From: an uncultured Lachnospiraceae bacterium
Lineage (GTDB): Bacteria; Bacillota; Clostridia; Lachnospirales; Lachnospiraceae
Assembly: GCA_947175845.1 (NCBI GenBank)
Contig: CAMWOK010000184.1
Location: forward strand, 1-6,270
Direction of reading: 5' to 3'
Length of the DNA stretch: 6,270 nucleotides
Shown: positions 1 through 6,219 of the stretch, piece after piece
How the letters are laid out: each line of letters begins with the position of its first letter
How positions within the stretch are numbered: the stretch's first letter is position 1
Position numbers and translations under genes: made by a program
The notes under the pieces: model-generated
The model's input: only the letters and a program-made list of their open reading frames with translations
Database searches by the model: none
Told to the model about the DNA's origin: nothing

Positions 1-437
1 ATATGTGTATAAGATACATCAATGTATTCCTGAAGTTTTTCCCGGATCCTGACAACCACCTCGTCCGTGATCTCAAAATCGCCCCTCTTTGCGCAGTAAT
101 AACCGCTTCCGATCGCAAACTCCATCTTGATCTTCTCTATCTTATCCATGCCGATCACGTCGTTGATCGCTTTCATCAAAATGATCGTCGCAGTGCGGTT
201 GTAGGTCTTGTGTCCTGTGTCATCCGCCAGCGTCAGAAATTCAACCGTACAATCCTGGTCTACCTTCTTAAACAACTCCTTGATCTTTCCATTTCTGACA
301 GCCAGCGCAATCTGATAAGGATAGTCCTTCTGATACACCCTGGCGATCTCACCAAAGGTAATCCCCGCCGGATACTCTCTGGACTTTCCGTTCACTGTCA
401 CCTGAAAACTCTGCTTTTTGTCACTGCCTCTGTCCAT
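1..437 (-). CDS. TGS-domain nucleoside (uridine-like) kinase, N-terminal part only
   Basis: Reading leftward from the ATG at 437, an uninterrupted frame of 145 codons runs off the window edge. The N-terminus is a TGS-like fold: residues 11-26 contain QVTVNGKSREYPAGIT, followed by a helix and a segment around NGKIKELFKKVDQDCTVEFL (50-69). Residues 70-145 (DTGHKTYNRTATIILMKA, then an AIGSGYYC stretch near 108-115) resemble the threonyl-tRNA synthetase second additional domain. In Clostridia this pair precedes a P-loop uridine-kinase/phosphoribulokinase domain, and the whole protein (about 550 residues) is annotated nucleoside kinase. The kinase half lies outside the window, so the activity is inferred from architecture. 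A truncated ThrRS-like protein is the alternative. The ATG is the only good start: an in-frame TGA lies nine codons upstream. Its ribosome site is poor: AAAGGGG is 12 bases away and GAAGGA abuts the ATG. It follows the Nif3 gene by 27 bases. Confidence 0.72.
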   Translation of the reverse strand, partial: MDRGSDKKQSFQVTVNGKSREYPAGITFGEIARVYQKDYPYQIALAVRNGKIKELFKKVDQDCTVEFLTLADDTGHKTYNRTATIILMKAINDVIGMDKIEKIKMEFAIGSGYYCAKRGDFEITDEVVVRIREKLQEYIDVSYTH

Positions 438-464
438 TCCTTCTCTCTGCCCCTTTCTCTTTCA

Positions 465-1247
465 TCATACCACTGTAAAAGGCTCCCGAATCTCCGCCTT
501 GTAAACCTGCAGTCCCGGAAGCTCCCTGTTGAGAAACTCTTCCATATAAGCGATGAAAAGTTTCTCGATTCCGTAGTGCCCTGCATCGATCAGCACAATT
601 CCCTGTGCCACTGCATCAATTCCTTCATGGTGGTCGATGTCGCCCGTTATCATTACATCCGCTCCTGCGCGCAGCGCATCCCCTATGTAACTGCCCCCGG
701 AACCGGGCATCACCGCCGCCACCTCGACAATGTCCCCCGGCTCTCCAAATATCCTGACATTGGGCACATGAAATTTTTCCTTCACAAGCGCTGCAAGATC
801 GGCAACGCTCATGCGCTCCCGGAGTGTGCCCACCCTGCCGCAGCCCTCCTTGGAAATGTCATCCTCATAAGTGACATTCAGCACCTGCCTGTCTGTCAGC
901 GCGAGCTCATCTGCAGCCGCGTCGGCCATCCCCATCACGTCAAAATTGGTGTGCATGGCGTAATAGCTGATATCATTTCGAATCAGCTCACAGACCCGTC
1001 TGCCGATGAAATCATCGGTTGTGACCCTGTCAAGCTTCTTAAAAATCAGCGGGTGATGGGTGATCAAAAGATCCGCCCCGAGCCGGACAGCCTCCTCGAT
1101 GACATCATCCGAGGCATCCAGGGCAATATAGACGGTCCTAACCTCCTTGTCACGTCTGCCCGCAAGAAGGCCGATATTGTCCCATTGCTCCGCAAATGCT
1201 ATGGGAGAGAGGGTTTCGAGTTTCTCGATAATCTCATAACATTTCAT
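465..1247 (-). CDS. Nif3/YbgI-family dinuclear metal-centre protein
   Basis: A 260-residue protein of the Nif3-like (DUF34, YbgI/YqfO) family. These cytosolic proteins form ring-shaped oligomers around a two-metal site. They are often annotated GTP cyclohydrolase I type 2, but the reaction in the cell is not settled, so I assign no substrate. The N-terminus has the family signature AFAEQWDNIGLL (17-28). The expected metal ligands are all visible: H64 and H65 in ITHHPLIFKK, D103 in MHTNFDV, and H224 and E228 in DAGHYGIEKL. TGDIDHHEG (201-209) is the conserved strand of the second half. The length matches the short bacterial form (E. coli YbgI, about 247); it lacks the CutA-like insert that lengthens Bacillus YqfO to about 370. 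The ATG at 1247 is chosen because AGGAGG lies six bases upstream. Pairing with trmK is a common Firmicutes arrangement. Confidence is high for the family, low for biochemical role. Confidence 0.93.
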   Translation of the reverse strand: MKCYEIIEKLETLSPIAFAEQWDNIGLLAGRRDKEVRTVYIALDASDDVIEEAVRLGADLLITHHPLIFKKLDRVTTDDFIGRRVCELIRNDISYYAMHTNFDVMGMADAAADELALTDRQVLNVTYEDDISKEGCGRVGTLRERMSVADLAALVKEKFHVPNVRIFGEPGDIVEVAAVMPGSGGSYIGDALRAGADVMITGDIDHHEGIDAVAQGIVLIDAGHYGIEKLFIAYMEEFLNRELPGLQVYKAEIREPFTVV

Positions 1248-1253
1248 GTCATT

Positions 1254-1259
1254 CCTCCT
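1254..1259 (-). promoter_or_regulatory. Ribosome binding site of the Nif3 gene
   Basis: AGGAGG on the minus strand, six bases before the ATG at 1247. It decides the start: a closer ATG (inside GGAATGACATG) is out of frame and meets TGA after one codon, and extending the frame upstream would overlap the end of trmK without a ribosome site. Confidence 0.85.
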
Positions 1260-1266
1260 GATATGG

Positions 1267-1295
1267 CACAGACTTGATGGACTGTGGGCTCCACA
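1267..1295 (-). other. Two overlapping, mutually exclusive small hairpins in the trmK-Nif3 gap
   Basis: Reading the minus strand, TGTGG-AGC-CCACA (1295-1283) forms a tight five-pair stem with a three-base loop. CACAGTC-CATCAA-GTCTGTG (1286-1267) forms a seven-position stem with one T/T mismatch. Both use bases 1286-1283, so they cannot form together. No T-run follows, so neither is an intrinsic terminator. The gap is the longest between genes in the operon (55 bases). The structures may affect mRNA stability or ribosome loading on the Nif3 gene, or may be chance. Confidence 0.3.
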
Positions 1296-1302
1296 CCCAA
1301 AC

Positions 1303-2136
1303 TTATCTGCATTTATAATAAGCGTACAGACAGAACACAATATCGCTCAGCTTCCCGTCGAGCTCCTCCACGCGGCACTGCTGCCTCTGTGTGAGCTGGC
1401 GCTGGCTCAGCAGATTCTGCCTGATCGTTCCGTAATTTTCCTTCTGCCACAGCAGATAGCGCTTCAAAATCGGGTGTGCCATCTCCAAAAGACACGGCCC
1501 ATATGTATCCTGAACCCTCGTGAGCCGCTGTGCCTCTTCCCGCGATATCTCAGAAATCTGTACTGGCTGGCTGCACGCCTGGATTCCATTGACATACAGT
1601 CCGTTCTTCCTGCATTTCTGTTCCAGGTTCCCGCTGATCTGCCACTCCAGTTTCCCGAAGGCCCCCGGCAGCGCGCGCATCATCGGATAGTATTTGCCAT
1701 CCTCATAGATGATATCCTCCTGCTCGATCAGATATCCCTTGTCCCGCAGATAGCTGCGCACCTCCGACAGTTCTGACTGTGGCTGCAGTACGACCTGACG
1801 CATCCTGCTGATGATCGCCCTTCCCTGTTCCAATATGGAAATAATCAGCCTTCCACCCATTCCGGCGCAGATGATCCCCTCCACCTCGTCCGCGCGAAGC
1901 GCGCTGACGCCGTCCGACAGTCTGGTCTCGATGTACTCCTGCATGTCATAGTCCGCAATATTGCTTTTTGCCCTGTCCAGAGGCCCACTGTTGACGTCCA
2001 TCGCAATCACGTGCCGGCAGACCCTGTTTCTGACAAGCTCCATCGCGACATAACCGTGATCGCAGCCGATATCTGCTATACTTCTGCAGGGCTGTACCAG
2101 TCCTGCCACAGCCCTCATTCTATCCGATAACAGCAT
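1303..2136 (-). CDS. trmK: tRNA (adenine(22)-N1)-methyltransferase TrmK
   Basis: A 277-residue SAM-dependent methyltransferase of the TrmK (YqfN) family, which methylates N1 of adenine 22 in the D-arm region of tRNAs. The N-terminal Rossmann fold is clear: MLLSDRM at the start, SAM-binding motif I ADIGCDHGYVA (21-31), the acidic residue after strand 2 in AMDVNSGPLDRAK (45-57), AGMGGRLI (91-98), and VVLQPQSE (115-122) where relatives usually show LQPN. KGYLIEQEDIIYEDGKYY (133-150) is the family's next strand pair. The C-terminal part (about 205-277) is charged and helical, fitting the coiled-coil tail of the family. It is about 40 residues longer than Bacillus TrmK (238), apparently through extra sequence near 160-205. 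The ATG at 2136 is chosen for the AGGAGA site 9 bases upstream, which overlaps the rpoD stop codon; longer frames would run inside rpoD. Confidence 0.93.
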   Translation of the reverse strand: MLLSDRMRAVAGLVQPCRSIADIGCDHGYVAMELVRNRVCRHVIAMDVNSGPLDRAKSNIADYDMQEYIETRLSDGVSALRADEVEGIICAGMGGRLIISILEQGRAIISRMRQVVLQPQSELSEVRSYLRDKGYLIEQEDIIYEDGKYYPMMRALPGAFGKLEWQISGNLEQKCRKNGLYVNGIQACSQPVQISEISREEAQRLTRVQDTYGPCLLEMAHPILKRYLLWQKENYGTIRQNLLSQRQLTQRQQCRVEELDGKLSDIVFCLYAYYKCR

Positions 2137-2145
2137 CTGTATTGT

Positions 2146-2152
2146 TCTCCTA
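2146..2152 (-). promoter_or_regulatory. Stop/ribosome-site overlap: rpoD TAG within the trmK Shine-Dalgarno
   Basis: The minus strand reads TAGGAGA here: TAG (2152-2150) ends rpoD and AGGAGA (2151-2146) is the ribosome binding site of trmK, 9 bases before its ATG. Ribosomes finishing rpoD would arrive exactly at the trmK initiation site, which suggests translational coupling. Confidence 0.75.
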
Positions 2153-3265
2153 ATCCAAAAAATCCTTGAGCTTGCGGCTTCTTGACGGATGGCGCAGCTT
2201 GCGGAGCGCTTTCGCCTCAATCTGCCGGATACGCTCTCTTGTGACGTTGAACTCCTTGCCCACTTCCTCGAGCGTGCGCGCCCTGCCGTCGTCGAGTCCA
2301 AACCGGAGCCGCAGAACCTTCTGCTCCCTGTCCGTCAGTGTGTCGAGCACCTCGACCAGCTGCTCTTTCAGAAGCGTAAACGCCGCTGCATCCGCCGGCA
2401 CCGGAACGTTGTCATCCTGTATGAAGTCCCCGAGATGACTGTCCTCCTCCTCCCCGATCGGCGTCTCAAGGGACACCGGCTCCTGCGATATCTTGAGGAT
2501 TTCGCGCACGCGCTCCTCCGGCATGTTCATCTCCTTTGCTATCTCCTCCGGAGTTGGTTCCCGCCCAAGCTCCTGGAGCAGCTGCCTGCTCACGCGGATA
2601 AGTTTGTTGATCGTCTCAACCATATGAACCGGAATGCGGATGGTTCTGGCCTGGTCGGCGATCGCCCTCGTGATCGCCTGGCGGATCCACCATGTCGCAT
2701 ATGTGGAGAATTTATAACCCTTCCTGTAATCAAACTTTTCCACGGCCTTGATCAGTCCGAGATTTCCCTCTTGAATCAGGTCGAGAAACAGCATCCCGCG
2801 CCCGACGTAGCGCTTGGCAATGCTGACCACAAGACGCAGATTCGCCTCCGCAAGCCGCTTCTTGGCATCCTCGTCCCCAAGCTCCATGCGCTTGGCAAGC
2901 TCGATCTCCTCGTCCGCATTCAGAAGCGGAACCTTGCCGATTTCCTTGAGGTACATTCTGACCGGATCCTCGATTCCAACCCCGTCCGGCACAGACAGAT
3001 CGATGTTCTCGACATCCATATCTTCGTCGTCCACCAGCAGCAGGTCATCATCCGGCAGATCATCATCGTCATCCGTAATGCGAAGCACATCTACATTGTT
3101 CTGATCAAGCGTCTCCAAAATCCGCTCAAACTGTTCCTCCTCAAGCGGCATATCCTTGAAAAAATCGCTGATTTCCTGATATTCCAGCACATTTTTCTTC
3201 TTCTTTGCCATCACCAGGAGTTCTTTCAATTTCGCATCAAATTTTGCTTGTGTGTTTTCATCCAT
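2150..3265 (-). CDS. rpoD: Primary RNA polymerase sigma factor RpoD/SigA
   Basis: A 371-residue group-1 sigma-70 factor that directs RNA polymerase to housekeeping promoters. Domains in order: region 1.1-like N-terminal helices (about 1-60); a very acidic linker (about 65-84, with 13 Asp/Glu); region 1.2 from DPVRMYLKEIG (100-110); region 2 with NLRLVVSIAKRY (142-153), LDLIQEGNLGLIKAVEKFD (161-179) and the region 2.3-2.4 core YKFSTYATWWIRQAI (184-198); region 3 starting RTIRIPVHMVETINK (207-221); and region 4.2 helix-turn-helix TLEEVGKEFNVTRERIRQIE (331-350). It ends RKLKDFLD, typical of SigA. It lacks the long insertion between regions 1.2 and 2 of proteobacterial RpoD, as expected for Firmicutes. 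The ATG at 3265 is preferred because GGAGG sits ten bases upstream; a TTG three codons earlier touches that site. It lies 35 bases after dnaG, the classical partner, with no terminator between. Confidence 0.98.
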   Translation of the reverse strand: MDENTQAKFDAKLKELLVMAKKKKNVLEYQEISDFFKDMPLEEEQFERILETLDQNNVDVLRITDDDDDLPDDDLLLVDDEDMDVENIDLSVPDGVGIEDPVRMYLKEIGKVPLLNADEEIELAKRMELGDEDAKKRLAEANLRLVVSIAKRYVGRGMLFLDLIQEGNLGLIKAVEKFDYRKGYKFSTYATWWIRQAITRAIADQARTIRIPVHMVETINKLIRVSRQLLQELGREPTPEEIAKEMNMPEERVREILKISQEPVSLETPIGEEEDSHLGDFIQDDNVPVPADAAAFTLLKEQLVEVLDTLTDREQKVLRLRFGLDDGRARTLEEVGKEFNVTRERIRQIEAKALRKLRHPSRSRKLKDFLD

Positions 3266-3274
3266 TCTGGTCAA

Positions 3275-3280
3275 TCCTCC
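3275..3280 (-). promoter_or_regulatory. Ribosome binding site of rpoD
   Basis: GGAGGA on the minus strand, nine bases before the ATG at 3265. It rules out the in-frame TTG at 3274, which directly abuts the site and leaves no spacer. Confidence 0.8.
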
Positions 3281-3300
3281 ATACCATATTATTTTTATCC

Positions 3301-5091
3301 TTAATTTAAAGAAATATGCGTTTTGTTAAGTTCTTCCAGTACTTTTCTCCCCTCGATTACTTTGCTGAGCGCCGAGATGTCCACCCCGGACTGCGCCGAG
3401 TAGTAATCAAAACTGTTTTTCTTCACCCGCACAAGGATATCATGAAAAGCCTTCTCCCGCTCCTGATCGCTCTCCAGTTTTGGCAGTTTTGTCGTGAACA
3501 GGGAGGCCGCCTCACTCTGTTCTTTCTCATCCTCGAACATATTGATGATGCCCGCAGGATTGAACTGGTTTTTCTCAATGTCATCAAACATCCGCCCTGC
3601 AACCTTTCTGTACAGCTCCACCGTGAAATCCTCCACGGACAGATATCCCCTGATCTTTGCGTAGAGCTGTGGATAGTCTGTCAGCCATGTGAGCAGAAGG
3701 CGCTGTGACTTCCTGGCGTTCTCCTCGGGCGTATTTTTGCCTCTTCTCTGAATGCCCGACTTTGGCCGCTCCGCCGTCTGCACGGCATATCCGCCCGTCT
3801 TTGCCGCCATGTTCACAACCAGCTTTCTCAGATTGTCAAAGCCGATGTGATACGTCTGCGCTACCGCCTCGAGATAGTTCTCGCGCTCCACATCCTCACC
3901 GAAATCACAGAGTTTCCGTGCTATCTGATTATAAAAATTGGTCTTTCCCTCGGGATCGCCCAGATCAAACTCACGTTCCAGCATCCGAATCTCGAACATA
4001 AATGCGTTCTCCGCGTGGTCGATGCGCTCCTGAAATGCGTCCTGCCCCATATTTTTAATAAATTCATCCGGATCCTTGTAGGGCGCCATGCTGATGACCC
4101 TGCCTGACATCCCCGCATCCCGCAGAATCCGAATCGCGCGGAGCGCCGCCTTCACACCCGCGCCGTCGCTGTCGTACGCCAGAAGGACATCCTTCGTATA
4201 TTTTTTGATCAGCCCTGCCTGCCCCGGAGTGAACGCCGTCCCGAGCGATGCCACCGCCTGTGTAAAACCCGCCTGATGCATACTGATGACATCCATGTAG
4301 CCCTCACACAATATTATATTCCCGGTCCTTGCGGAGCGCGCATAGTTCATACCGTACAAATTCCTGCTCTTGTCAAAGATCTCTGTCTCGGGCGAATTGA
4401 GATATTTCGGGCCGCTGTCCCCGCTTCCCATGATGCGCCCGCCAAACCCGATGACGCGATGGTTGATATCCTGTATCGGAAACATCACGCGGTTCCAGAA
4501 CTGTGTCGTCGTCCCCCTGCGCTCGTCCATTTTCGCAAGCCCCACATCCCGGATCAGGTCGTCGGTAAACCCTTTCTGCCGCAGGTATGCCAACAGCTCT
4601 TCGCCCCTCGACGGCGCATAGCCAAGTCCAAATTTCTTGCGTGTCTCATCGGAGAGCTGACGCTTGTCCAAATACTCCGCCGCCCCCGCGCCCCGCTCAT
4701 TTCGAAGCATGACATAATAAAATTTTGCCGCTTCCCGATTGAGCTCGAGCAGCCTCTGGCGCCTGCTCTCCCGCCGCCTTGCCTCCTCTGAGTACTCCGC
4801 TTTGGGGAGCTCCACGCCTGCCCTCTCCGCGAGCATCTTCAACGCCTCCGGAAAGGTGCAGTTCTCATATTTCATCACAAACGTGATTACGTTTCCACCC
4901 TCACCGCAGCCAAAGCACTTGTAGATCTGCCTTGCGCGGTTCACGGAAAAGGAGGGCGTCTTCTCACCGTGAAAAGGGCAGCAGCACATGTAGTTGCTTC
5001 CCTTTTTCTGCAGTGCGACATAGCCTGATATCACATCGACAATATCGCTCTTTTGCCTGACTTCCTCAACCAGTTCCTCAGGATAATACAT
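3301..5091 (-). CDS. dnaG: DNA primase DnaG
   Basis: A 596-residue bacterial primase, which makes the RNA primers for Okazaki fragments and works with the replicative helicase at the fork. Domains: N-terminal CHC2 zinc-binding domain with C38 and H41 in CPFHGEKTPSFSV and C59/C62 in CFGCGEGGN (two further cysteines, 36 and 37, directly precede the first ligand); the RNA polymerase core with WNRVMFPI (199-206), VIGFGGR (213-219) and KYLNSPET (229-236); the TOPRIM centre with E263 in CEGYMDV, D307 and D309 in AYDSDGAG, and D340/D342 in KDPDEF; then a polar linker near 432-460 and a C-terminal helical helicase-binding domain (about 460-596). Length is normal (Bacillus, about 600). The ATG at 5091 is chosen for its AGGAG site 8 bases upstream and the MYYPEELVEEVRQKSDIV start typical of the family; a TTG at 5115 would overlap dgt without a ribosome site. 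It follows dgt by 11 bases. Confidence 0.98.
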   Translation of the reverse strand: MYYPEELVEEVRQKSDIVDVISGYVALQKKGSNYMCCCPFHGEKTPSFSVNRARQIYKCFGCGEGGNVITFVMKYENCTFPEALKMLAERAGVELPKAEYSEEARRRESRRQRLLELNREAAKFYYVMLRNERGAGAAEYLDKRQLSDETRKKFGLGYAPSRGEELLAYLRQKGFTDDLIRDVGLAKMDERRGTTTQFWNRVMFPIQDINHRVIGFGGRIMGSGDSGPKYLNSPETEIFDKSRNLYGMNYARSARTGNIILCEGYMDVISMHQAGFTQAVASLGTAFTPGQAGLIKKYTKDVLLAYDSDGAGVKAALRAIRILRDAGMSGRVISMAPYKDPDEFIKNMGQDAFQERIDHAENAFMFEIRMLEREFDLGDPEGKTNFYNQIARKLCDFGEDVERENYLEAVAQTYHIGFDNLRKLVVNMAAKTGGYAVQTAERPKSGIQRRGKNTPEENARKSQRLLLTWLTDYPQLYAKIRGYLSVEDFTVELYRKVAGRMFDDIEKNQFNPAGIINMFEDEKEQSEAASLFTTKLPKLESDQEREKAFHDILVRVKKNSFDYYSAQSGVDISALSKVIEGRKVLEELNKTHISLN

Positions 5092-5098
5092 GCATCCA

Positions 5099-5105
5099 AC
5101 TCCTA
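5099..5105 (-). promoter_or_regulatory. Stop/ribosome-site overlap: dgt TAG within the dnaG Shine-Dalgarno
   Basis: The minus strand reads TAGGAGT: TAG (5105-5103) ends dgt and AGGAG (5104-5100) is the dnaG ribosome binding site, 8 bases before the ATG at 5091. It decides the dnaG start: an ATG four bases upstream is out of frame. The layout matches the rpoD/trmK junction. Confidence 0.75.
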
Positions 5106-6107
5106 CCCCATCCAAAATTTTGGTATATATATCTTCTCGTACAGCGAGATTGCAAACCTGTCTGTCATGGAGCTTATGTAGTCACACACCACCTTCTCGC
5201 GCGGCTCACCCTGCAGCCCCAGCTCCACAAAAAATTTCGGCAGCGCATCTGTATGCCTCATATAGTATTCATACAGCGTCTTGACAAGCGCGACCGCCTT
5301 CTTCTCCTCACACTTTGCCACCTGGTTGCTGTACACCTTATCGTACATAAACTGCCGCAGATTGCGCATACCAAGCTCCACGTCATCCGACATGCGCACA
5401 TCATCCGTCCCCTTGCTCTGCGTCACGATATCATGGATGAAATTGTTCAGCCGCTCCCGCGGACTGTATCCGATGATCTCCCCGATCTCCCGCGGAATAT
5501 CCCGCTCTTTCAGAATCCCTGCCCTGACTGCATCGTCCATGTCGTGATATGTATAGGCGATCTTGTCGGAAAAGCGCACAACTTTCCCCTCGAGCGTGGA
5601 CGGCATACTCGAGGTCTGATGATTTTTCATCCCGTCCCGCACCTCCCATGTCAGGTTGAGTCCCTCGCCGTCCTTCTCGAGCAGTTCCACGGTGCGCACG
5701 CTCTGCTCATTGTGCCGGAACCCGTATGGACAAATTTCGCTCAGGGCGCGCTCCCCGGCATGTCCAAAGGGAGTGTGCCCCAAATCGTGCCCCAGTGCGA
5801 TCGCTTCCACCAGCTCCTCGTTCAGCTGCAGTGCCCGCGCGATCGTCCGCGCGTTCTGCGCCACCTCCAGCGTGTGCGTGAGCCGTGTTCTATAGTGATC
5901 CCCCTCCGGTGACAAAAAAACCTGTGTTTTATCCTTGAGACGCCGAAAGGACTTCGAGTGGAGTATCCTGTCCCGGTCACGCTGGAACACAGGGCGGATA
6001 TCGCACTGCGTCTCCTCCCTGTCCCTGCCCTTTGACCGGGAACTGAGCGCGGCGTACGGACTCAGATATTCGCTCTCCCACTGTTCAAGGTTTTCACGTA
6101 TCGTCAT
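5103..6107 (-). CDS. dgt: dGTPase-like HD-domain dNTP triphosphohydrolase
   Basis: A 334-residue cytosolic HD-superfamily phosphohydrolase of the dGTPase-like group, which cleaves dNTPs to deoxynucleoside and triphosphate. Substrate preference within the group varies, so dGTP specificity is not assured. Visible motifs: CDIRPVFQRDRDRILHSKSF (35-54) and FRRLKDKTQVFLSPEGDHYR (54-73), the conserved N-terminal block; then the HD metal site, with H78 in TRLTHTLEV, H107-D108 in ALGHDLGHTPFGHAGE (with H111 and H116 nearby), and D181 in RFSDKIAYTYHD. Helices after about 200 are less conserved. The length fits the short, roughly 330-residue Firmicutes form rather than the roughly 500-residue E. coli Dgt. 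The ATG at 6107 has a modest GGGGA site six bases upstream. It appears to be the first gene of the operon, next to primase and the main sigma factor, so dNTP pool control may be co-expressed with replication functions (inference). Confidence 0.93.
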   Translation of the reverse strand: MTIRENLEQWESEYLSPYAALSSRSKGRDREETQCDIRPVFQRDRDRILHSKSFRRLKDKTQVFLSPEGDHYRTRLTHTLEVAQNARTIARALQLNEELVEAIALGHDLGHTPFGHAGERALSEICPYGFRHNEQSVRTVELLEKDGEGLNLTWEVRDGMKNHQTSSMPSTLEGKVVRFSDKIAYTYHDMDDAVRAGILKERDIPREIGEIIGYSPRERLNNFIHDIVTQSKGTDDVRMSDDVELGMRNLRQFMYDKVYSNQVAKCEEKKAVALVKTLYEYYMRHTDALPKFFVELGLQGEPREKVVCDYISSMTDRFAISLYEKIYIPKFWMG

Positions 6108-6138
6108 AATAAATCCCCGCTTACAAACAAAAATGTTC

Positions 6139-6177
6139 CCTGTTTATTATATTTCACACGGATTTTAAAATTCCTTT
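6139..6177 (-). promoter_or_regulatory. Promoter region of the dgt-dnaG-rpoD operon
   Basis: A perfect TATAAT lies at 6151-6146 in an AT-rich gap, which would place the transcript start near 6139 and give a 5' leader of about 30 bases to the ATG at 6107. The -35 hexamer at 17-base spacing is GGAATT, a poor match to TTGACA. The same stretch (6177-6169) reads AAAGGAATT, which fits the Bacillus sigma-H -35 consensus (RnAGGAwWW). A partial sigma-H -10 (GAAA in place of GAAT) follows 13 bases later. Either a vegetative promoter with a weak -35 or overlapping promoters are possible. Confidence 0.5.
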
Positions 6178-6187
6178 ATTTATCTTG

Positions 6188-6219
6188 AAAAAACTGCATT
6201 ACAGCATGTTCCACTACAG
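6188..6219 (-). terminator. Weak intrinsic-terminator-like hairpin upstream of dgt
   Basis: On the minus strand CTGTAGTG (6219-6212) can pair with TAATGCAG (6201-6194) across a ten-base loop, followed by TTTTTT (6193-6188). The stem has one mismatch and two G-U pairs, so it is weak. An AAAA tract just before the stem could pair with the T-run. It would end the transcript of whatever minus-strand gene enters from the right edge, just upstream of the dgt promoter. Confidence 0.33.

Noticed and set aside
3..1277. Long plus-strand open frame opposite the nucleoside kinase and Nif3 genes
   Set aside because: It has no recognisable domain, is rich in His/Leu/Pro as antisense frames of GC3-biased genes often are, and lies across two minus-strand genes with clear family motifs.
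1248..1340. Upstream extension of the Nif3 protein overlapping the trmK end
   Set aside because: The added residues do not look like the family, and AGGAGG is correctly placed only for the ATG at 1247.
2137..2301. Upstream extension of trmK into rpoD
   Set aside because: It would overlap the rpoD region 4 coding sequence in another frame, has no homologous look, and the AGGAGA site clearly serves the ATG at 2136.
3037..3081. Asp-codon-rich run in rpoD as a tandem DNA repeat
   Set aside because: It is simply the acidic linker between sigma regions 1.1 and 1.2; the codons vary and no repeat unit recurs regularly.
2189..3304. Long plus-strand open frame opposite rpoD
   Set aside because: Its composition mirrors the sigma factor codons; there is no ribosome site or domain, and rpoD on the other strand is unambiguous.
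5253..5912. Plus-strand open frame opposite the dGTPase-like gene
   Set aside because: It is antisense to conserved HD-domain sequence and has no recognisable protein features.
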